Positions 53,420-62,923 of a DNA stretch of 64,000 nt are shown here, in pieces (the first letter of the stretch is position 1; every line of letters starts with the position of its first letter). Position numbers and translations under genes: made by a program. A model generated the notes under the pieces. That model had not been told where the DNA came from. It did not search any database and worked only from the letters and a program-made list of their open reading frames with translations. This DNA is from Sulfobacillus thermosulfidooxidans. GTDB lineage: Bacteria > Bacillota > Sulfobacillia > Sulfobacillales > Sulfobacillaceae. The DNA lies in contig NZ_LGRO01000001.1 of the NCBI RefSeq assembly GCF_001280565.1, positions 3,038,001 through 3,102,000 of the forward strand. Reading direction: 5' to 3'.

Positions 53420-53800
53420 TTATGAGCCGGCGGCAATGAGAGCTAACAAACCCGAAATGGCGAGTGGCCAACCCAATCCAAAACTGATGATGATAAAGAA
53501 GAGCATCAAGATGCCATAAGTGAGTAAAACCCACCGAGAAGTTCCCCATTTCATCAACACTGCGCCGATGATGACAGCACCCATGAATAACCCTATTGCT
53601 GCCAAAGGAGAACTTGTCAGCAAGGATTCTTGCTGACAAGTTCTCCTGTTCCATGTGGAAACACAATGGGTAGACACTGGCATAAACATTTGCACGAGCG
53701 TCCCGCAGAGAAGCGACAGGGAGGTCGCGATAACCCATGGCCGGATTGACTGGCGGTGATCCATGTTCTTCTCGCCCCCGATCCCATGCTTGTGAGCCAT
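53420..53800 (-). CDS. Small membrane protein containing a perfect inverted repeat
   Basis: 126 residues (or 114 from ATG 53764) with three hydrophobic segments. Family unknown. A 19-base perfect inverted repeat lies in the coding region and encodes the Cys/Gln-rich loop CQQESLLTSSPL between helices 1 and 2. Only 6 bases separate its start from the preceding small gene on the same strand. No strong ribosome site at either candidate start. Confidence 0.6.
   Translation of the reverse strand: MAHKHGIGGEKNMDHRQSIRPWVIATSLSLLCGTLVQMFMPVSTHCVSTWNRRTCQQESLLTSSPLAAIGLFMGAVIIGAVLMKWGTSRWVLLTYGILMLFFIIISFGLGWPLAISGLLALIAAGS
53606..53647. repeat. 19-base perfect inverted repeat inside a coding sequence
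   Basis: AGGAGAACTTGTCAGCAAG (53606-53624) and CTTGCTGACAAGTTCTCCT (53629-53647) pair fully around the 4-base loop GATT. On either strand the RNA would form a very stable hairpin in the body of a gene. Confidence 0.9.
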
Positions 53801-53806
53801 GATGAT

Positions 53807-53926
53807 TTAAAAGATCTTAGGCGGATCGGAACGTCCTCCAGAGATAATCCACAAAATGACCCCAGCCAATATCCAAAATGCGGGTACAACTAGTAGCGCT
53901 AAAACAACCCAATAGGCAATAGCCAT
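53807..53926 (-). CDS. 39-residue single-helix membrane peptide
   Basis: Short frame from ATG 53926: MAIAYWVVLALLVVPAFWIL, then AGVILWIISGGRSDPPKIF and stop. One long hydrophobic helix with a short polar tail. AAAGGCGG lies about 8 bases upstream. It is followed after 6 bases by the other small membrane gene, so the two probably form an operon. No family recognised. Confidence 0.55.
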   Translation of the reverse strand: MAIAYWVVLALLVVPAFWILAGVILWIISGGRSDPPKIF

Positions 53927-54295
53927 CGCGAAACCGCCTTTCTGATTTGCCATTCAGAGGCCGGTGTCTATGGTTCATTATCTCTTTCATCATACCAAAT
54001 TCCCGCTGTGACCCCGAGATATTTTTGTCAAAACAAATTGAGGATGACTTTCATTATCCCGACATTTATCAAGAATTTTGTTATAGTTACAGCCATGGAT
54101 AGAAAATAGTTATTTAGGACCTTGTCATATCATGCAGGCAGTCGCGTAGACCTACACCCCCTCCCGTGGGCTTTACAGCGAAGCCCATTTAGGTATGGAC
54201 GCCTCTAAGCGCGGTACGAAAAATATGGGTCATCCATTCTTAGGTGTTGTTAGCTGTCAGGGAGTATTATGAAAAAACCTGAAGGAGATAGAGGC
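53927..54295. other. Intergenic region with a possibly structured leader
   Basis: No gene. It separates divergent genes. Between about 54145 and 54240 several nested helices can be drawn: ACCTA (54150-54154) with TAGGT (54190-54194) enclosing TGGGCTT (54167-54173) with AAGCCCA (54181-54187), then ATGGA (54195-54199) with TCCAT (54233-54237). It matches no riboswitch class I know. Confidence 0.4.
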
Positions 54296-54760
54296 ATGGT
54301 GCGAACGGAATACGCGTATTGGTTTACGATGTCTTCGGCTACGGAAGACGAAATCGATATTGTACGGCAAAAAGTAGAATCAGGACACCACGACGACGTT
54401 GTGCTCGTGTCCGTGTCAAGTGAAGCCGTCGCTGAAAAAGCGGTGGCCGAGTTGCAAGATGTGGCCGGCGAATACTTTATTAGCGCTCACGATGACCAGC
54501 GGTTATTATTACTACGGTCCCATGCTTGGTATCTTAAACGCAGTGAAGCCCATGATAATATGGTGGCGTTAATCGGTCTCTTAGAAGAGGCATTGGAACT
54601 GGCAAAAGATGTCGATCCTGAATTAACCCGAGAATTAGCCCAAAGAGGCGCGCAATACCTCGAGCAATTTCCGGCTATGCAAAAGCGTTTTCGTCATCTC
54701 GATGAGCGACTCGAATATCTTTCCCATCATTATAAAAAACATTCATCATCGCGCCTGTAA
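54296..54760 (+). CDS. Hypothetical protein with helical C-terminus
   Basis: About 154 residues. The first half is a small alpha/beta part (DDVVLVSVSSEAVAEKAVAELQDVAGEYFISAHDDQRLLLL); the second is helical and charged (LLEEALELAKDVDPELTRELAQRG). No family recognised. The frame opens at 54269, but AAGGAGATAGAGG points to ATG 54296. It is followed by a terminator, so it is a single-gene transcript with a long leader. Confidence 0.75.
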   Translation: MVRTEYAYWFTMSSATEDEIDIVRQKVESGHHDDVVLVSVSSEAVAEKAVAELQDVAGEYFISAHDDQRLLLLRSHAWYLKRSEAHDNMVALIGLLEEALELAKDVDPELTRELAQRGAQYLEQFPAMQKRFRHLDERLEYLSHHYKKHSSSRL

Positions 54761-54782
54761 TCTCACAGGCGCGAATTCTTTT
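54750..54782 (+). terminator. Rho-independent terminator
   Basis: CGCGCCTGT (54750-54758) pairs with ACAGGCGCG (54765-54773), then AATTCTTTT. It overlaps the last codons of the gene. Confidence 0.8.
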
Positions 54783-54898
54783 GCCAGGTCTCTTAGAGTG
54801 TCTTGGTTTAGCAGGAATTTTGCGATCTCAAATCGAAAGAACATAGCGTAAACCCAAAAGATTGCAAGAATAAGCGGAAAATACCTAGGGGGATATCA

Positions 54899-56227
54899 AT
54901 GGCCATTTCGTGGCATGCCAAGTCGACACACATTGCCTTTGATGTAGAAATGATTTGTCGGCGGAGCCAGTCACAAGGGGAATCTATGGGTCCCACAAAG
55001 ATTGCGCTGGATACGTCGAGACAACCGGTTAAGATTGTTTGCGAAGCTAAAGATTTGGAAGCATTACAACGAAAAATTACCTCCGCGTTAAACTTTGTTA
55101 AAGATTCGGATATTATGCATATTTTATGCGACATGTCAGAAACACCAGATACTTGGTGGCCTCACATTTTAGTGACTGTAGCTCAGTCCCTTTATACGTT
55201 GGCGAACCAGGCCAAAGAGTTTAGGGTCTATGTGAGCCCTGGCGAAACGTCATGGGAATATGCCAAACTCCTCGCCGAATCTGTCATCTGGGTGAAAGAT
55301 CTGGTTAATATGCCTCCTAATTTAAAGCCGCCTCAGACATTAGCAACCCTTTTTCAGACGCGGGCCCAGGAAAAAAATCTGCCAATTTCGTGGCACCGGC
55401 TCGAATTGGAGGATTTAGTACAAATTCAAGCCGGTGGCATGTTGGCGGTGGGGCAAGGCTCGGTGAATCCCCCTGTATTATTGGCTGGGCGCTACGAAGG
55501 TAAACCGGGTAGCCCATGGCTTGGCTTAATCGGGAAAGGAATTACCTTTGATTCAGGCGGAATTTCCCTAAAGCCCGCGGAAAATATGGGCCGCCTTAAG
55601 GCAGATATGACAGGCTCTGCTGTCATGATGGCAGCTCTTGAATTAGCCGCGGAAATGCGTTGGCCACTGAATATTTTGGCTGTAGCTCCCTTAGCCGAAA
55701 ATTTGCCGGATGGGGCGGCCTACAGGCCCGGCGATGTGATTACCATGATGGACAAGACCACCGTCGAAATCGCCAGTACTGATGCGGAAGGTCGTTTGGT
55801 TTTGGCGGACGCTTTGACCTACGCTTTAGAATCCCACGTGTCGCATGTGATTGATATGGCTACGTTAACAGGCACCAATGTTATCGCCTTGGGTGGTGTG
55901 CGGGCTGGTCTCGTATTCAACGACGAGAGATGGGCTGAATGTATTTTTCAAGCCGGTGAAAGCAGCTTGGAGAAAGTGTGGAAATTGCCGCATGACAAGG
56001 CCTATCAAGAAATGAACAAGAGTTTGGTCGCAGATTTGAAAAATAGTGGAGGGCGGGCCGGAGGAACGATTTCGGCTGGACTTTTCATTGGGCATTTTGC
56101 AAAGGATGTTCCTTGGGCCCACATCGATATTGCCGGGATGGCGATTAACGACAAGAGCGGTGCCACAGGCTTTGGTATGCTCTTAATGGCGGAAATTATG
56201 CAGTGCTGGATCCGTGATTATGCTTAG
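54899..56227 (+). CDS. pepA: Leucyl aminopeptidase (M17)
   Basis: 442 residues. The C-terminal catalytic domain has the metal-binding and active-site blocks GLIGKGITFDSGGISLKPA (around 211-229, with Lys and Asp ligands) and EIASTDAEGRLVLADALTYA (around 289-308, with Asp, Glu and the catalytic Arg). It removes N-terminal residues from peptides in the cytoplasm. ATG 54899 follows CTAGGGGGATATCA. Confidence 0.94.
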   Translation: MAISWHAKSTHIAFDVEMICRRSQSQGESMGPTKIALDTSRQPVKIVCEAKDLEALQRKITSALNFVKDSDIMHILCDMSETPDTWWPHILVTVAQSLYTLANQAKEFRVYVSPGETSWEYAKLLAESVIWVKDLVNMPPNLKPPQTLATLFQTRAQEKNLPISWHRLELEDLVQIQAGGMLAVGQGSVNPPVLLAGRYEGKPGSPWLGLIGKGITFDSGGISLKPAENMGRLKADMTGSAVMMAALELAAEMRWPLNILAVAPLAENLPDGAAYRPGDVITMMDKTTVEIASTDAEGRLVLADALTYALESHVSHVIDMATLTGTNVIALGGVRAGLVFNDERWAECIFQAGESSLEKVWKLPHDKAYQEMNKSLVADLKNSGGRAGGTISAGLFIGHFAKDVPWAHIDIAGMAINDKSGATGFGMLLMAEIMQCWIRDYA

Positions 56228-56346
56228 ATGACACGAGCATATTTTTTTCACGCTTGTATAAAGTCACCGGGATAAGGGATGGACACTTGGGACATCATAC
56301 CCTACTGAACCATGTTGCTATACCGGCATGGCGAAAGGAGGGATTC

Positions 56347-56574
56347 GTGTTGGCATCTGTCAACGTGAAATGCACCGTCAACAATTGCTATTTTTGGGCC
56401 AAGGATAATATGTGCTCGGCCGACAGTATTTTGATTACCTCTGACCAAGCGGCTCAGGATCATCCCCGTATGAGTTTTGGCAATGAGGAAGAAGGGAATC
56501 TGATTCAAGCGATTGGAAGCACTCCCGCTCATTCTATGACCGAAACAGCGTGCCATACCTTTAAATCGCGTTAA
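56347..56574 (+). CDS. DUF1540 Cys-rich protein
   Basis: About 75 residues. The DUF1540 pattern V-x-C-T-V-N-N-C-x-F-W...C-x-A...I-x-I is seen at the start, and a final Cys lies in ETACHTF. Four Cys likely bind one metal. The frame opens at 56254, but AAAGGAGGG before GTG 56347 sets the start. A terminator follows. Confidence 0.88.
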   Translation: MLASVNVKCTVNNCYFWAKDNMCSADSILITSDQAAQDHPRMSFGNEEEGNLIQAIGSTPAHSMTETACHTFKSR

Positions 56575-56592
56575 GGATTTAAGGCGAAAAGG

Positions 56593-56625
56593 AATAACCC
56601 GGCCAAGTGTCCGGGTTATTTTTTT
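56593..56625 (+). terminator. Rho-independent terminator after the DUF1540 gene
   Basis: AATAACCCGG (56593-56602) pairs with CCGGGTTATT (56611-56620) around an 8-base loop, followed by TTTTT. Confidence 0.95.
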
Positions 56626-56735
56626 ATCTTCGAAAAAAGGACTTTATGCCCTCACGTCGAAATGCGGCAATGTAAGGCATGACAATTGTCGAATGGAATC
56701 GACAAGAGACTGTCGACGAAAGGACTCGAAAGACC

Positions 56736-58727
56736 ATGAAACTCACTACGAAAGTCTCCATCTTGGCGGGCTTATTAATGGCCGTGACGATTACGCAGAG
56801 CTATTTAACCATATCCCGTGCGGAAAACACGCTGCGTCATACCGAGCATATTAGTCAACGGGATACAGCATTCAATAATGCCGTGCATTCGATGGAAACA
56901 TCCTTTTATGGCTATGACGATCAAATGAATATGTATGTTTTAGTTGCCAAACTCGGTAATCAAAATGCGTTAGCCAATGAAACTTATGCGCAAGCCTTAG
57001 GATTCGAAAAACAATTTGCCAATGCGCTGTCAACGGCACAAAATGTCAATACGACGGATAAAGCCGTCAAATTGTTAAACGAGGTATCTCAACAAATCAA
57101 TGCGTATAATACGGATGCGCAAATCGTGCATCAAGATGTGTTAAATCACCGTATCGCCCAGGCTATCTCCATGCAGACGGTGGGCAATAATGCGCCGTCC
57201 AATGCGATTATGCCGCTATTAAGTCAGTTGGTGCAAATCGGACAAACCAATTTGAGTAATGCTCTAACAAGTGTGCGTAATAACCAAAGCGCCGCTATTT
57301 CCTTCGCCTGGATTGCGGCGATTACACAACTGCTATTTGTGGCTTTGGCTCTGTGGGGCATTCAATATTTTGCCGTCCGTCCCATTAAAACTTTAAAGAC
57401 GGTGGCTGAGCATTTAGCCGAAGGCAATATTGAAGACCAGGTAAGCTATACCAGCCGCGATGAATTAGGCGACTTGGCGGCGTCATTTCGCGCCATGATG
57501 TCCTATTTAGCCGAAGCTGGGAAAGTTGCGGAAGCCATTGGACAAGGGAATTTGACGGTTAATCCGGTCGCGAAAGGGCCCAAAGACGTCTTAGGGCATG
57601 CCATTGTGGCGATGCATCAACGGCTTCGCGAGGTCATCTCGGCGATGCAGGATATGGGCCATTTGGTTCACGGTAACGTGACAGAACTTAATGATCTGGC
57701 GTCCCAAACGACCGATGCGACCCAACAAATTTCTATGGCTATTTCTCAAACAGCGCAAGCGACCGGCGAATCGTCCCATGGTTTACAACAAATTGCGGCA
57801 TCCATGCAACAGCTGAAAGCAGCCGTCGAGCAAGTGGCGACAGGAACAAATCTTCAAGCGGAACAAGTGCAAGGCGGGGAAAATGCTCTAAACAATATGA
57901 AGAGCGCTCAATTGTCGGTCAAAGATGCGGCCAGTCGTATGGAACAATTGGCGGCACAATCCCGGAAAGCAGCCCAAGAAGGGCGCAAACAAGTGGAAGA
58001 AACTTTGTCAGCCATGAGCCGAATTGCTGATGTGACCCGGAACACTGCGGAAGCTATCGCCCTTTTGGGTAAACATTCCGAACGCATTGGCGCCATTGCG
58101 GGGACGATTTCCGAAATTGCATCCCAAACCAACTTACTTGCATTAAATGCCAACATTGAAGCGGCTCGCGCTGGCGAACACGGGCGGGGATTTGCGGTCG
58201 TGGCCGATGAGGTCAGGAAATTGGCCGAACAATCCTCTCAAGAAGCGAAAAATGTGAGTGAACTTATCCGGACGATTCAGGAAACCGTACAACAATCCGT
58301 GTTATCCATGGAAAAGGGACAACAAGAAGTGATGACGGGGCAGGCTTTGGGCGAGGAAACGCGGGGAGCCCTTGAAGGGATGGAGAAGGCTGTTACCGAG
58401 GTCGCGGGAGAGATTAGTGTATTGACCGAGACGATACGAACCTTTGACATTCAAAGTGAGGGGGTAGACCAAGGAATCCGCCAAATATCCAAGATTGCGC
58501 AAGACAATTCGGCAGCTGCTCACGAAATGGCTGCAGCATCCGCGGAAGTGACCGATACCATTCAAGGGTTAGCTGCTATTTCCGAAGAAACGGCGGCGTC
58601 GACCGAAGAAGTGGCTAGCACGAGTCAACATGTTGCGGAATCCGCGGGAGCGTTAGCCGAAAAAGCACGGGAACTGTCTTTAGTAGCCAGCCGTTTAGAT
58701 GAATTGGTTTCCCAATACCAACTGTAG
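56736..58727 (+). CDS. Methyl-accepting chemotaxis protein
   Basis: About 663 residues. TM1 (about 5-20) and TM2 (around 190-210, [17 protein letters not shown]) flank an extracellular sensor of about 165 residues, helical and rich in Asn and Gln. A HAMP domain ([20 protein letters not shown]) and a second HAMP-like segment ([15 protein letters not shown]) lead to the signalling hairpin with the conserved tip [41 protein letters not shown]. The ligand is unknown. The frame opens at 56679; ATG 56736 places TM1 at the N-terminus. First gene of the chemotaxis operon. Confidence 0.92.
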   Translation: MKLTTKVSILAGLLMAVTITQSYLTISRAENTLRHTEHISQRDTAFNNAVHSMETSFYGYDDQMNMYVLVAKLGNQNALANETYAQALGFEKQFANALSTAQNVNTTDKAVKLLNEVSQQINAYNTDAQIVHQDVLNHRIAQAISMQTVGNNAPSNAIMPLLSQLVQIGQTNLSNALTSVRNNQSAAISFAWIAAITQLLFVALALWGIQYFAVRPIKTLKTVAEHLAEGNIEDQVSYTSRDELGDLAASFRAMMSYLAEAGKVAEAIGQGNLTVNPVAKGPKDVLGHAIVAMHQRLREVISAMQDMGHLVHGNVTELNDLASQTTDATQQISMAISQTAQATGESSHGLQQIAASMQQLKAAVEQVATGTNLQAEQVQGGENALNNMKSAQLSVKDAASRMEQLAAQSRKAAQEGRKQVEETLSAMSRIADVTRNTAEAIALLGKHSERIGAIAGTISEIASQTNLLALNANIEAARAGEHGRGFAVVADEVRKLAEQSSQEAKNVSELIRTIQETVQQSVLSMEKGQQEVMTGQALGEETRGALEGMEKAVTEVAGEISVLTETIRTFDIQSEGVDQGIRQISKIAQDNSAAAHEMAAASAEVTDTIQGLAAISEETAASTEEVASTSQHVAESAGALAEKARELSLVASRLDELVSQYQL

Positions 58728-58743
58728 AGGGGGGCCTCAAGGG

Positions 58744-59181
58744 ATGCAAGTACTCACCTTTTCACTAGAAGGCTCAACATTTGGACTGCCCACATCGGTT
58801 GTCGGCGAAGTCATCCGCATGCCTTCTTTGACGGCTCTTCCCGGTGCTCCGGTGGGCCTTCTCGGTTTGATGAACTTGCGGGGGCGGATGCTCCCGGTGG
58901 TCGATCCCCGATTTTGGCTGCACATTGCATCGGAAGAGCAATTAAAACATGTGGTGGTCGTACTTGGGGAAAATGAGTCGATGGGGCTAGCCGTTGAACA
59001 AGTGGACAGCATTATCGAGACGCCAGTGCATGAAGATGTGCCAGATATGGTCGATGAACGGCTAAAGCCACTCATTGCCGGATATTTTCAAACCGAGCGT
59101 GGATTTGTCTTTGTGTGGCATTCTCACGGTCCCTATTTTCTCTGGGACTTGATGCATCAGGCCGAGGAGAGGTTGTCATGA
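58744..59181 (+). CDS. cheW: Chemotaxis coupling protein CheW
   Basis: 145 residues, a single CheW domain linking receptors to CheA: LTFSLEGSTFGLPTSVVGEVIRM, then GLMNLRGRMLPVVDPR, the typical I-N-L-R-G-x-x-x-P-V-x-D motif. GAGGGGGG precedes ATG 58744. The stop overlaps the cheA start (ATGA at 59178). Confidence 0.92.
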   Translation: MQVLTFSLEGSTFGLPTSVVGEVIRMPSLTALPGAPVGLLGLMNLRGRMLPVVDPRFWLHIASEEQLKHVVVVLGENESMGLAVEQVDSIIETPVHEDVPDMVDERLKPLIAGYFQTERGFVFVWHSHGPYFLWDLMHQAEERLS

Positions 59182-61895
59182 CTTTTCAGGATTTGAGATG
59201 GGACTCGTCGGAAGAAAAAGAACTCTTCGTCGCTGAATTGCAAGATCTTTTACAAACCCTAGAGGATACGGCGCTCTCAAACGCTCCCGATATTGATGCC
59301 GCCTTTCGTGCGGCTCATACGATAAAAGGCTCGGCGGCCATGGTTGGCCTTGTAGAATGGTCCACGAAAGCGCACCACCTCGAGGATGAATTAGATCACG
59401 TTCGGGGAAAGAAAATCACATGGGACACCAGTGACTTGCGAAAACAGGTGCTTGATTTGGTGGATTTTATCCGCGGAGAATTATCACCGGTTTCTTCTGC
59501 CTCGACTCCCTCCTCCGGCGAGCACTGGCGGATTATGTTAGACCCGAATTGTGCTCTGAAAGGAGCCCGGGCTTTTCAATTACTAAACCGAATTCAGGAA
59601 GTCGCTGACATCATTTCGTCCAAACCCTCGCTTGAGAACCCTGCCGAATTGGAACAATTTGATGAGACGACGGTGGATGTCGTATTCAAACTCAAAACCG
59701 GCCGCGCGGTAATCTGGTCTGACATATTTCACAGTGTTCCCGAAGTGGAAAGTTGGGAAAAGGTTGGTTCTCAGGAAACAGACAGTCCAGCCTCCATGGC
59801 TGTTGCCGCAGGAAGTGCGAGCCGTCAAGAAAATATGATCCGCATTCATCCGGGCGTGCTCGAGGGACTTTTAGATGGACTCGGGGAACTATTGTTGCGT
59901 CACGCCGAGTTGACCCACCGGTTATCTGATGTCTCGTCATCAGCCAAAGAGGCCTTAGAAGGCATCAAGCGTATTGCTATGAATTTGCAAGATATTACTT
60001 TGCGGGCGCGAATGCTACCATTATCCACGCTTTTTCATCAATATCCTCGGGCGGTCCATGATATCGCGACCCAACTCTCTAAAGATATTGCGCTTAGCAT
60101 CGAGGGGGGTGAAACCCAATTAGACCGGCTGGTTATGGACCGTTTGCATGAACCCTTGTTACATCTGATTCGCAATGCAGCCGACCATGGCATTGAAAAC
60201 GCTGAGGAGCGTTTACGCCAGCATAAATCTCCGACAGGTCACATTTTGCTTCAGGCTTCCTCACGAAAAGGCCGGGTTCAAATTATTGTGGCGGATGACG
60301 GGCACGGGATTGACTGGGACCGGTTAAGAGAAAAAGCGGTGAAACGCGGAGTCATGACCCGAGAACAAGCCCAGAGTGCCTTACCAGATCAATTGGTCGC
60401 GATGCTTTTTCTTCCCGGATTTTCCACCAAAGACCAAGTCAGCGATCTTTCAGGACGCGGTGTGGGACTTGATGTGGTAAAAGAGACTTTAACGGCGCTT
60501 CATGGAGATATTCGGGTAGAGTCCGAGCCCGGACAAGGAACCCGGTTCATTATGGAACTGCCTATGACTATGGCTATTTTATCGGCCTTGCTAATACAAG
60601 TGGGGCCCGTCGTTTTAGGCATTCCGGTGTTAAATGTTGAACGGATTGAACATTGGCAACAAGATGCGGTCAAACACACCTTGGGAGCAGAGATGATTGA
60701 TGATAATGGGCATCCACTGAAAGTGAGTGTGCTTGCCGAATGGTTAAAAATCCCGGGAAGCCGCCCGCAAGTAATCGTGCGGGTTCAAGATGGTCCTCTC
60801 AAAATGGCTCTAGTGGCCGATACCGTATTGGGGCAGCAAGATGTGGTAATTAAACCGATTGAGCGCGTCATGCCATTTATGCCTTGGATGACGGGAGCTG
60901 CGGTTTTAGGGGATGGACGCGTGGCCTTAATGGTCGATGTCAAACGTCTTGTGGAGCGCATTGGCTATGACGAGAAAACCTCCTCCTTACAACAGAAGAC
61001 GGTGAATTCGGAGGGAAGCACCTCCGAAGCCATATCATCATGGCTGGTTTTTGAGCTTGACTCTCAACCTTATGCCATCTCTGTGGAAAAAGTCCAAGAA
61101 GTGTTAGTGCGCCAGCCCGTGTCCCGCATTATGGGCCAGCACCCTTTCTTAGAAGGGGTCACCATGATACGGGGCGAATCCTATCCGGTTATTTCCGGGA
61201 AAAAAATGATGGACAGTCCACATCCTGGGGAAGGCGGATATTTCATCATCATTCATATGAGCCAGCGCCGTTTTGTCTTGGCGGTAGACGCTGTGAAAGA
61301 GATTATTCCCATTAATTGGCGCAGTATTCAAGCCGTGCCCAATTATCAAAATACGGAAGTGATTATGGGGTTGGCCGAGATCGGGGACCGCGTCATCCAA
61401 CTCGTAGATTTTGATGCCACCTTGGCGGCAGTGCTTCCTGTTGAGACTCCTTTACCTATAAATGAAGACGGACACTCGGATTTAAAGGGTGTCAGGGTAT
61501 TTGTGGCTGACGATTCCCGCTTGGCCCGGCAGAAACTCATGACCGCACTTAGGGAACAAGGCGCTCTTGTTCGGGCCTTTGAGGACGGACAAGCGTTGAT
61601 GACAGCTATTCAGGATCCTTCTCTTCGCCCTCATGTCGTAGTGACGGACATGGAGATGCCAAAAATGGATGGCTATCACGTGTTACAAGCCATGAAAACT
61701 GCATTTCCCGCGATTCCGGTCATTGTGCATACCTCTTTAGATGGAAAATTGTCCAAAGAACGATGTGAAGAGATGGGAGCCGATTTTGTTCTCACCAAAT
61801 GGGATGTGGCTGAACTCGTCCGGTCCGTCCATTTAGCCTATCTCCGTACCACCGATAACAAGGGAGAAAAGACACATGCGCTTATTGCCGATTAA
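59178..61895 (+). CDS. cheA: Hybrid CheA: Hpt-P2-like-P3-HATPase-CheW-CheW-REC
   Basis: 905 residues, longer than usual. An Hpt domain with phospho-acceptor His47 in AAHTIKGSA is followed by a P2-like region (about 115-195). The P3 dimer helices and kinase core have N-box HLIRNAADHGIE, G1 VADDGHGID and G2 LSGRGVGLDVV. Then comes the usual CheW-like P5 (ALLIQVGPVVLGIPVLNVERIE), a second CheW-like domain (WLVFELDSQPYAISVEKVQEVLV) and a C-terminal receiver (VFVADDSRLARQ, phospho-Asp in VVTDMEMPKMDG). The last two parts resemble a CheV protein fused to CheA. The receiver may act as a phosphate sink or set adaptation (inference). Confidence 0.92.
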   Translation: MTFQDLRWDSSEEKELFVAELQDLLQTLEDTALSNAPDIDAAFRAAHTIKGSAAMVGLVEWSTKAHHLEDELDHVRGKKITWDTSDLRKQVLDLVDFIRGELSPVSSASTPSSGEHWRIMLDPNCALKGARAFQLLNRIQEVADIISSKPSLENPAELEQFDETTVDVVFKLKTGRAVIWSDIFHSVPEVESWEKVGSQETDSPASMAVAAGSASRQENMIRIHPGVLEGLLDGLGELLLRHAELTHRLSDVSSSAKEALEGIKRIAMNLQDITLRARMLPLSTLFHQYPRAVHDIATQLSKDIALSIEGGETQLDRLVMDRLHEPLLHLIRNAADHGIENAEERLRQHKSPTGHILLQASSRKGRVQIIVADDGHGIDWDRLREKAVKRGVMTREQAQSALPDQLVAMLFLPGFSTKDQVSDLSGRGVGLDVVKETLTALHGDIRVESEPGQGTRFIMELPMTMAILSALLIQVGPVVLGIPVLNVERIEHWQQDAVKHTLGAEMIDDNGHPLKVSVLAEWLKIPGSRPQVIVRVQDGPLKMALVADTVLGQQDVVIKPIERVMPFMPWMTGAAVLGDGRVALMVDVKRLVERIGYDEKTSSLQQKTVNSEGSTSEAISSWLVFELDSQPYAISVEKVQEVLVRQPVSRIMGQHPFLEGVTMIRGESYPVISGKKMMDSPHPGEGGYFIIIHMSQRRFVLAVDAVKEIIPINWRSIQAVPNYQNTEVIMGLAEIGDRVIQLVDFDATLAAVLPVETPLPINEDGHSDLKGVRVFVADDSRLARQKLMTALREQGALVRAFEDGQALMTAIQDPSLRPHVVVTDMEMPKMDGYHVLQAMKTAFPAIPVIVHTSLDGKLSKERCEEMGADFVLTKWDVAELVRSVHLAYLRTTDNKGEKTHALIAD

Positions 61896-62886
61896 TCAAT
61901 TACAACCGGGAGATGTTACTGCCGATACCTTGCGCAGTGCCGATGGGCGAATTCTCCTTCGAGCGGGCGTGGAACTCACGGAATCGATGTTGCGCACCTT
62001 AAGCCGTTGGAATATCCCGGCGCTTCCCATTGAATGGCCAGGATTTGAGGATATTGATACGGCCCCGGTTCTGTCCGCACCGTTGATTGATGACATGCTC
62101 AAGTGGGCTTCTCAACCAGGACCCTTATCATGGAATGTCATTAATCAAGGACAGCACATTCTTCGTAAGATGTGGGATGAACAGCTCGATGCTCACGGAT
62201 CGGCCTTTGAATTAATTCCCGTTTATCAAGTAGGGACCCCGTTTTTAAGCTATTATGTCAATCTTGTTGGTTTGGTGATGCGTCTTGGATATCAATTAGC
62301 TCCGGAATGGGCTGAGGCTTATGCGCTGGCGGCTTTGCTGATCGGATTTCATCATCAAGGATTGCAAGATGGCCATGTGAAAGAAGAAGATCCGTATCAT
62401 ACGATGGCTCTGGTGAGTGAACTGCGACAATTTCAGGTGCCCTCACCCACGATTACGACGATTTTACAACACCATGCGCATTATGACGGCAGTGGTGTGC
62501 CGAATCTCAAAGGCGAGGAGATTTATCGCGGTGCGATGATCTTGGGATTGGCTGAAACGTTTTTAACCTTGGTCTTTCAAACCCACGAGCCCGCATTGCC
62601 CGCCCATGAGGCGCTGGAATGGGTTGTCGGGGGAGCGGGTATGGATTTTTCCTTGGAAACCGTGAAAAAACTGCAGCGTATCATAGCGCCATATGCCACC
62701 GGACAAGTTGTGTCGTTGGGAAATCACGATGTCGCGGTGGTACGCCGTGTCCCTTCGGATTGGCCAAGTCGTCCGATTATTGGATTACTAAATGGTAAAG
62801 ATGCCGGGCTGATTATCGATTTACGGGACCCCGATCAACAGACCCGAGTGATTACGGGAATTTATCCAGAACGGCTCTGGCCTTAA
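61876..62886 (+). CDS. Degenerate HD-GYP-type protein
   Basis: 336 residues. The N-terminal ~60 residues are like the small domain seen before HD-GYP phosphodiesterases (LPINQLQPGDVTADTLRSADGRILLRAG). The later ILQHHAHYDGSGVPNLKGEEIYRGAMILGLAETFLTL matches the HD-GYP end H-H-E-x-x-D-G-x-G-Y-P, with Val in place of Tyr. The expected HDIGK motif is missing; the position reads GFHHQGLQDG. Metal ligands are therefore incomplete and c-di-GMP hydrolysis is unlikely; a scaffold or sensor role is possible. The start overlaps cheA by 20 bases, with AAGGGAG upstream. Confidence 0.7.
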   Translation: MRLLPINQLQPGDVTADTLRSADGRILLRAGVELTESMLRTLSRWNIPALPIEWPGFEDIDTAPVLSAPLIDDMLKWASQPGPLSWNVINQGQHILRKMWDEQLDAHGSAFELIPVYQVGTPFLSYYVNLVGLVMRLGYQLAPEWAEAYALAALLIGFHHQGLQDGHVKEEDPYHTMALVSELRQFQVPSPTITTILQHHAHYDGSGVPNLKGEEIYRGAMILGLAETFLTLVFQTHEPALPAHEALEWVVGGAGMDFSLETVKKLQRIIAPYATGQVVSLGNHDVAVVRRVPSDWPSRPIIGLLNGKDAGLIIDLRDPDQQTRVITGIYPERLWP

Positions 62887-62923
62887 TAAAGAGAACTCAT
62901 GAAATGTGAGGTGGGAGGATCAT

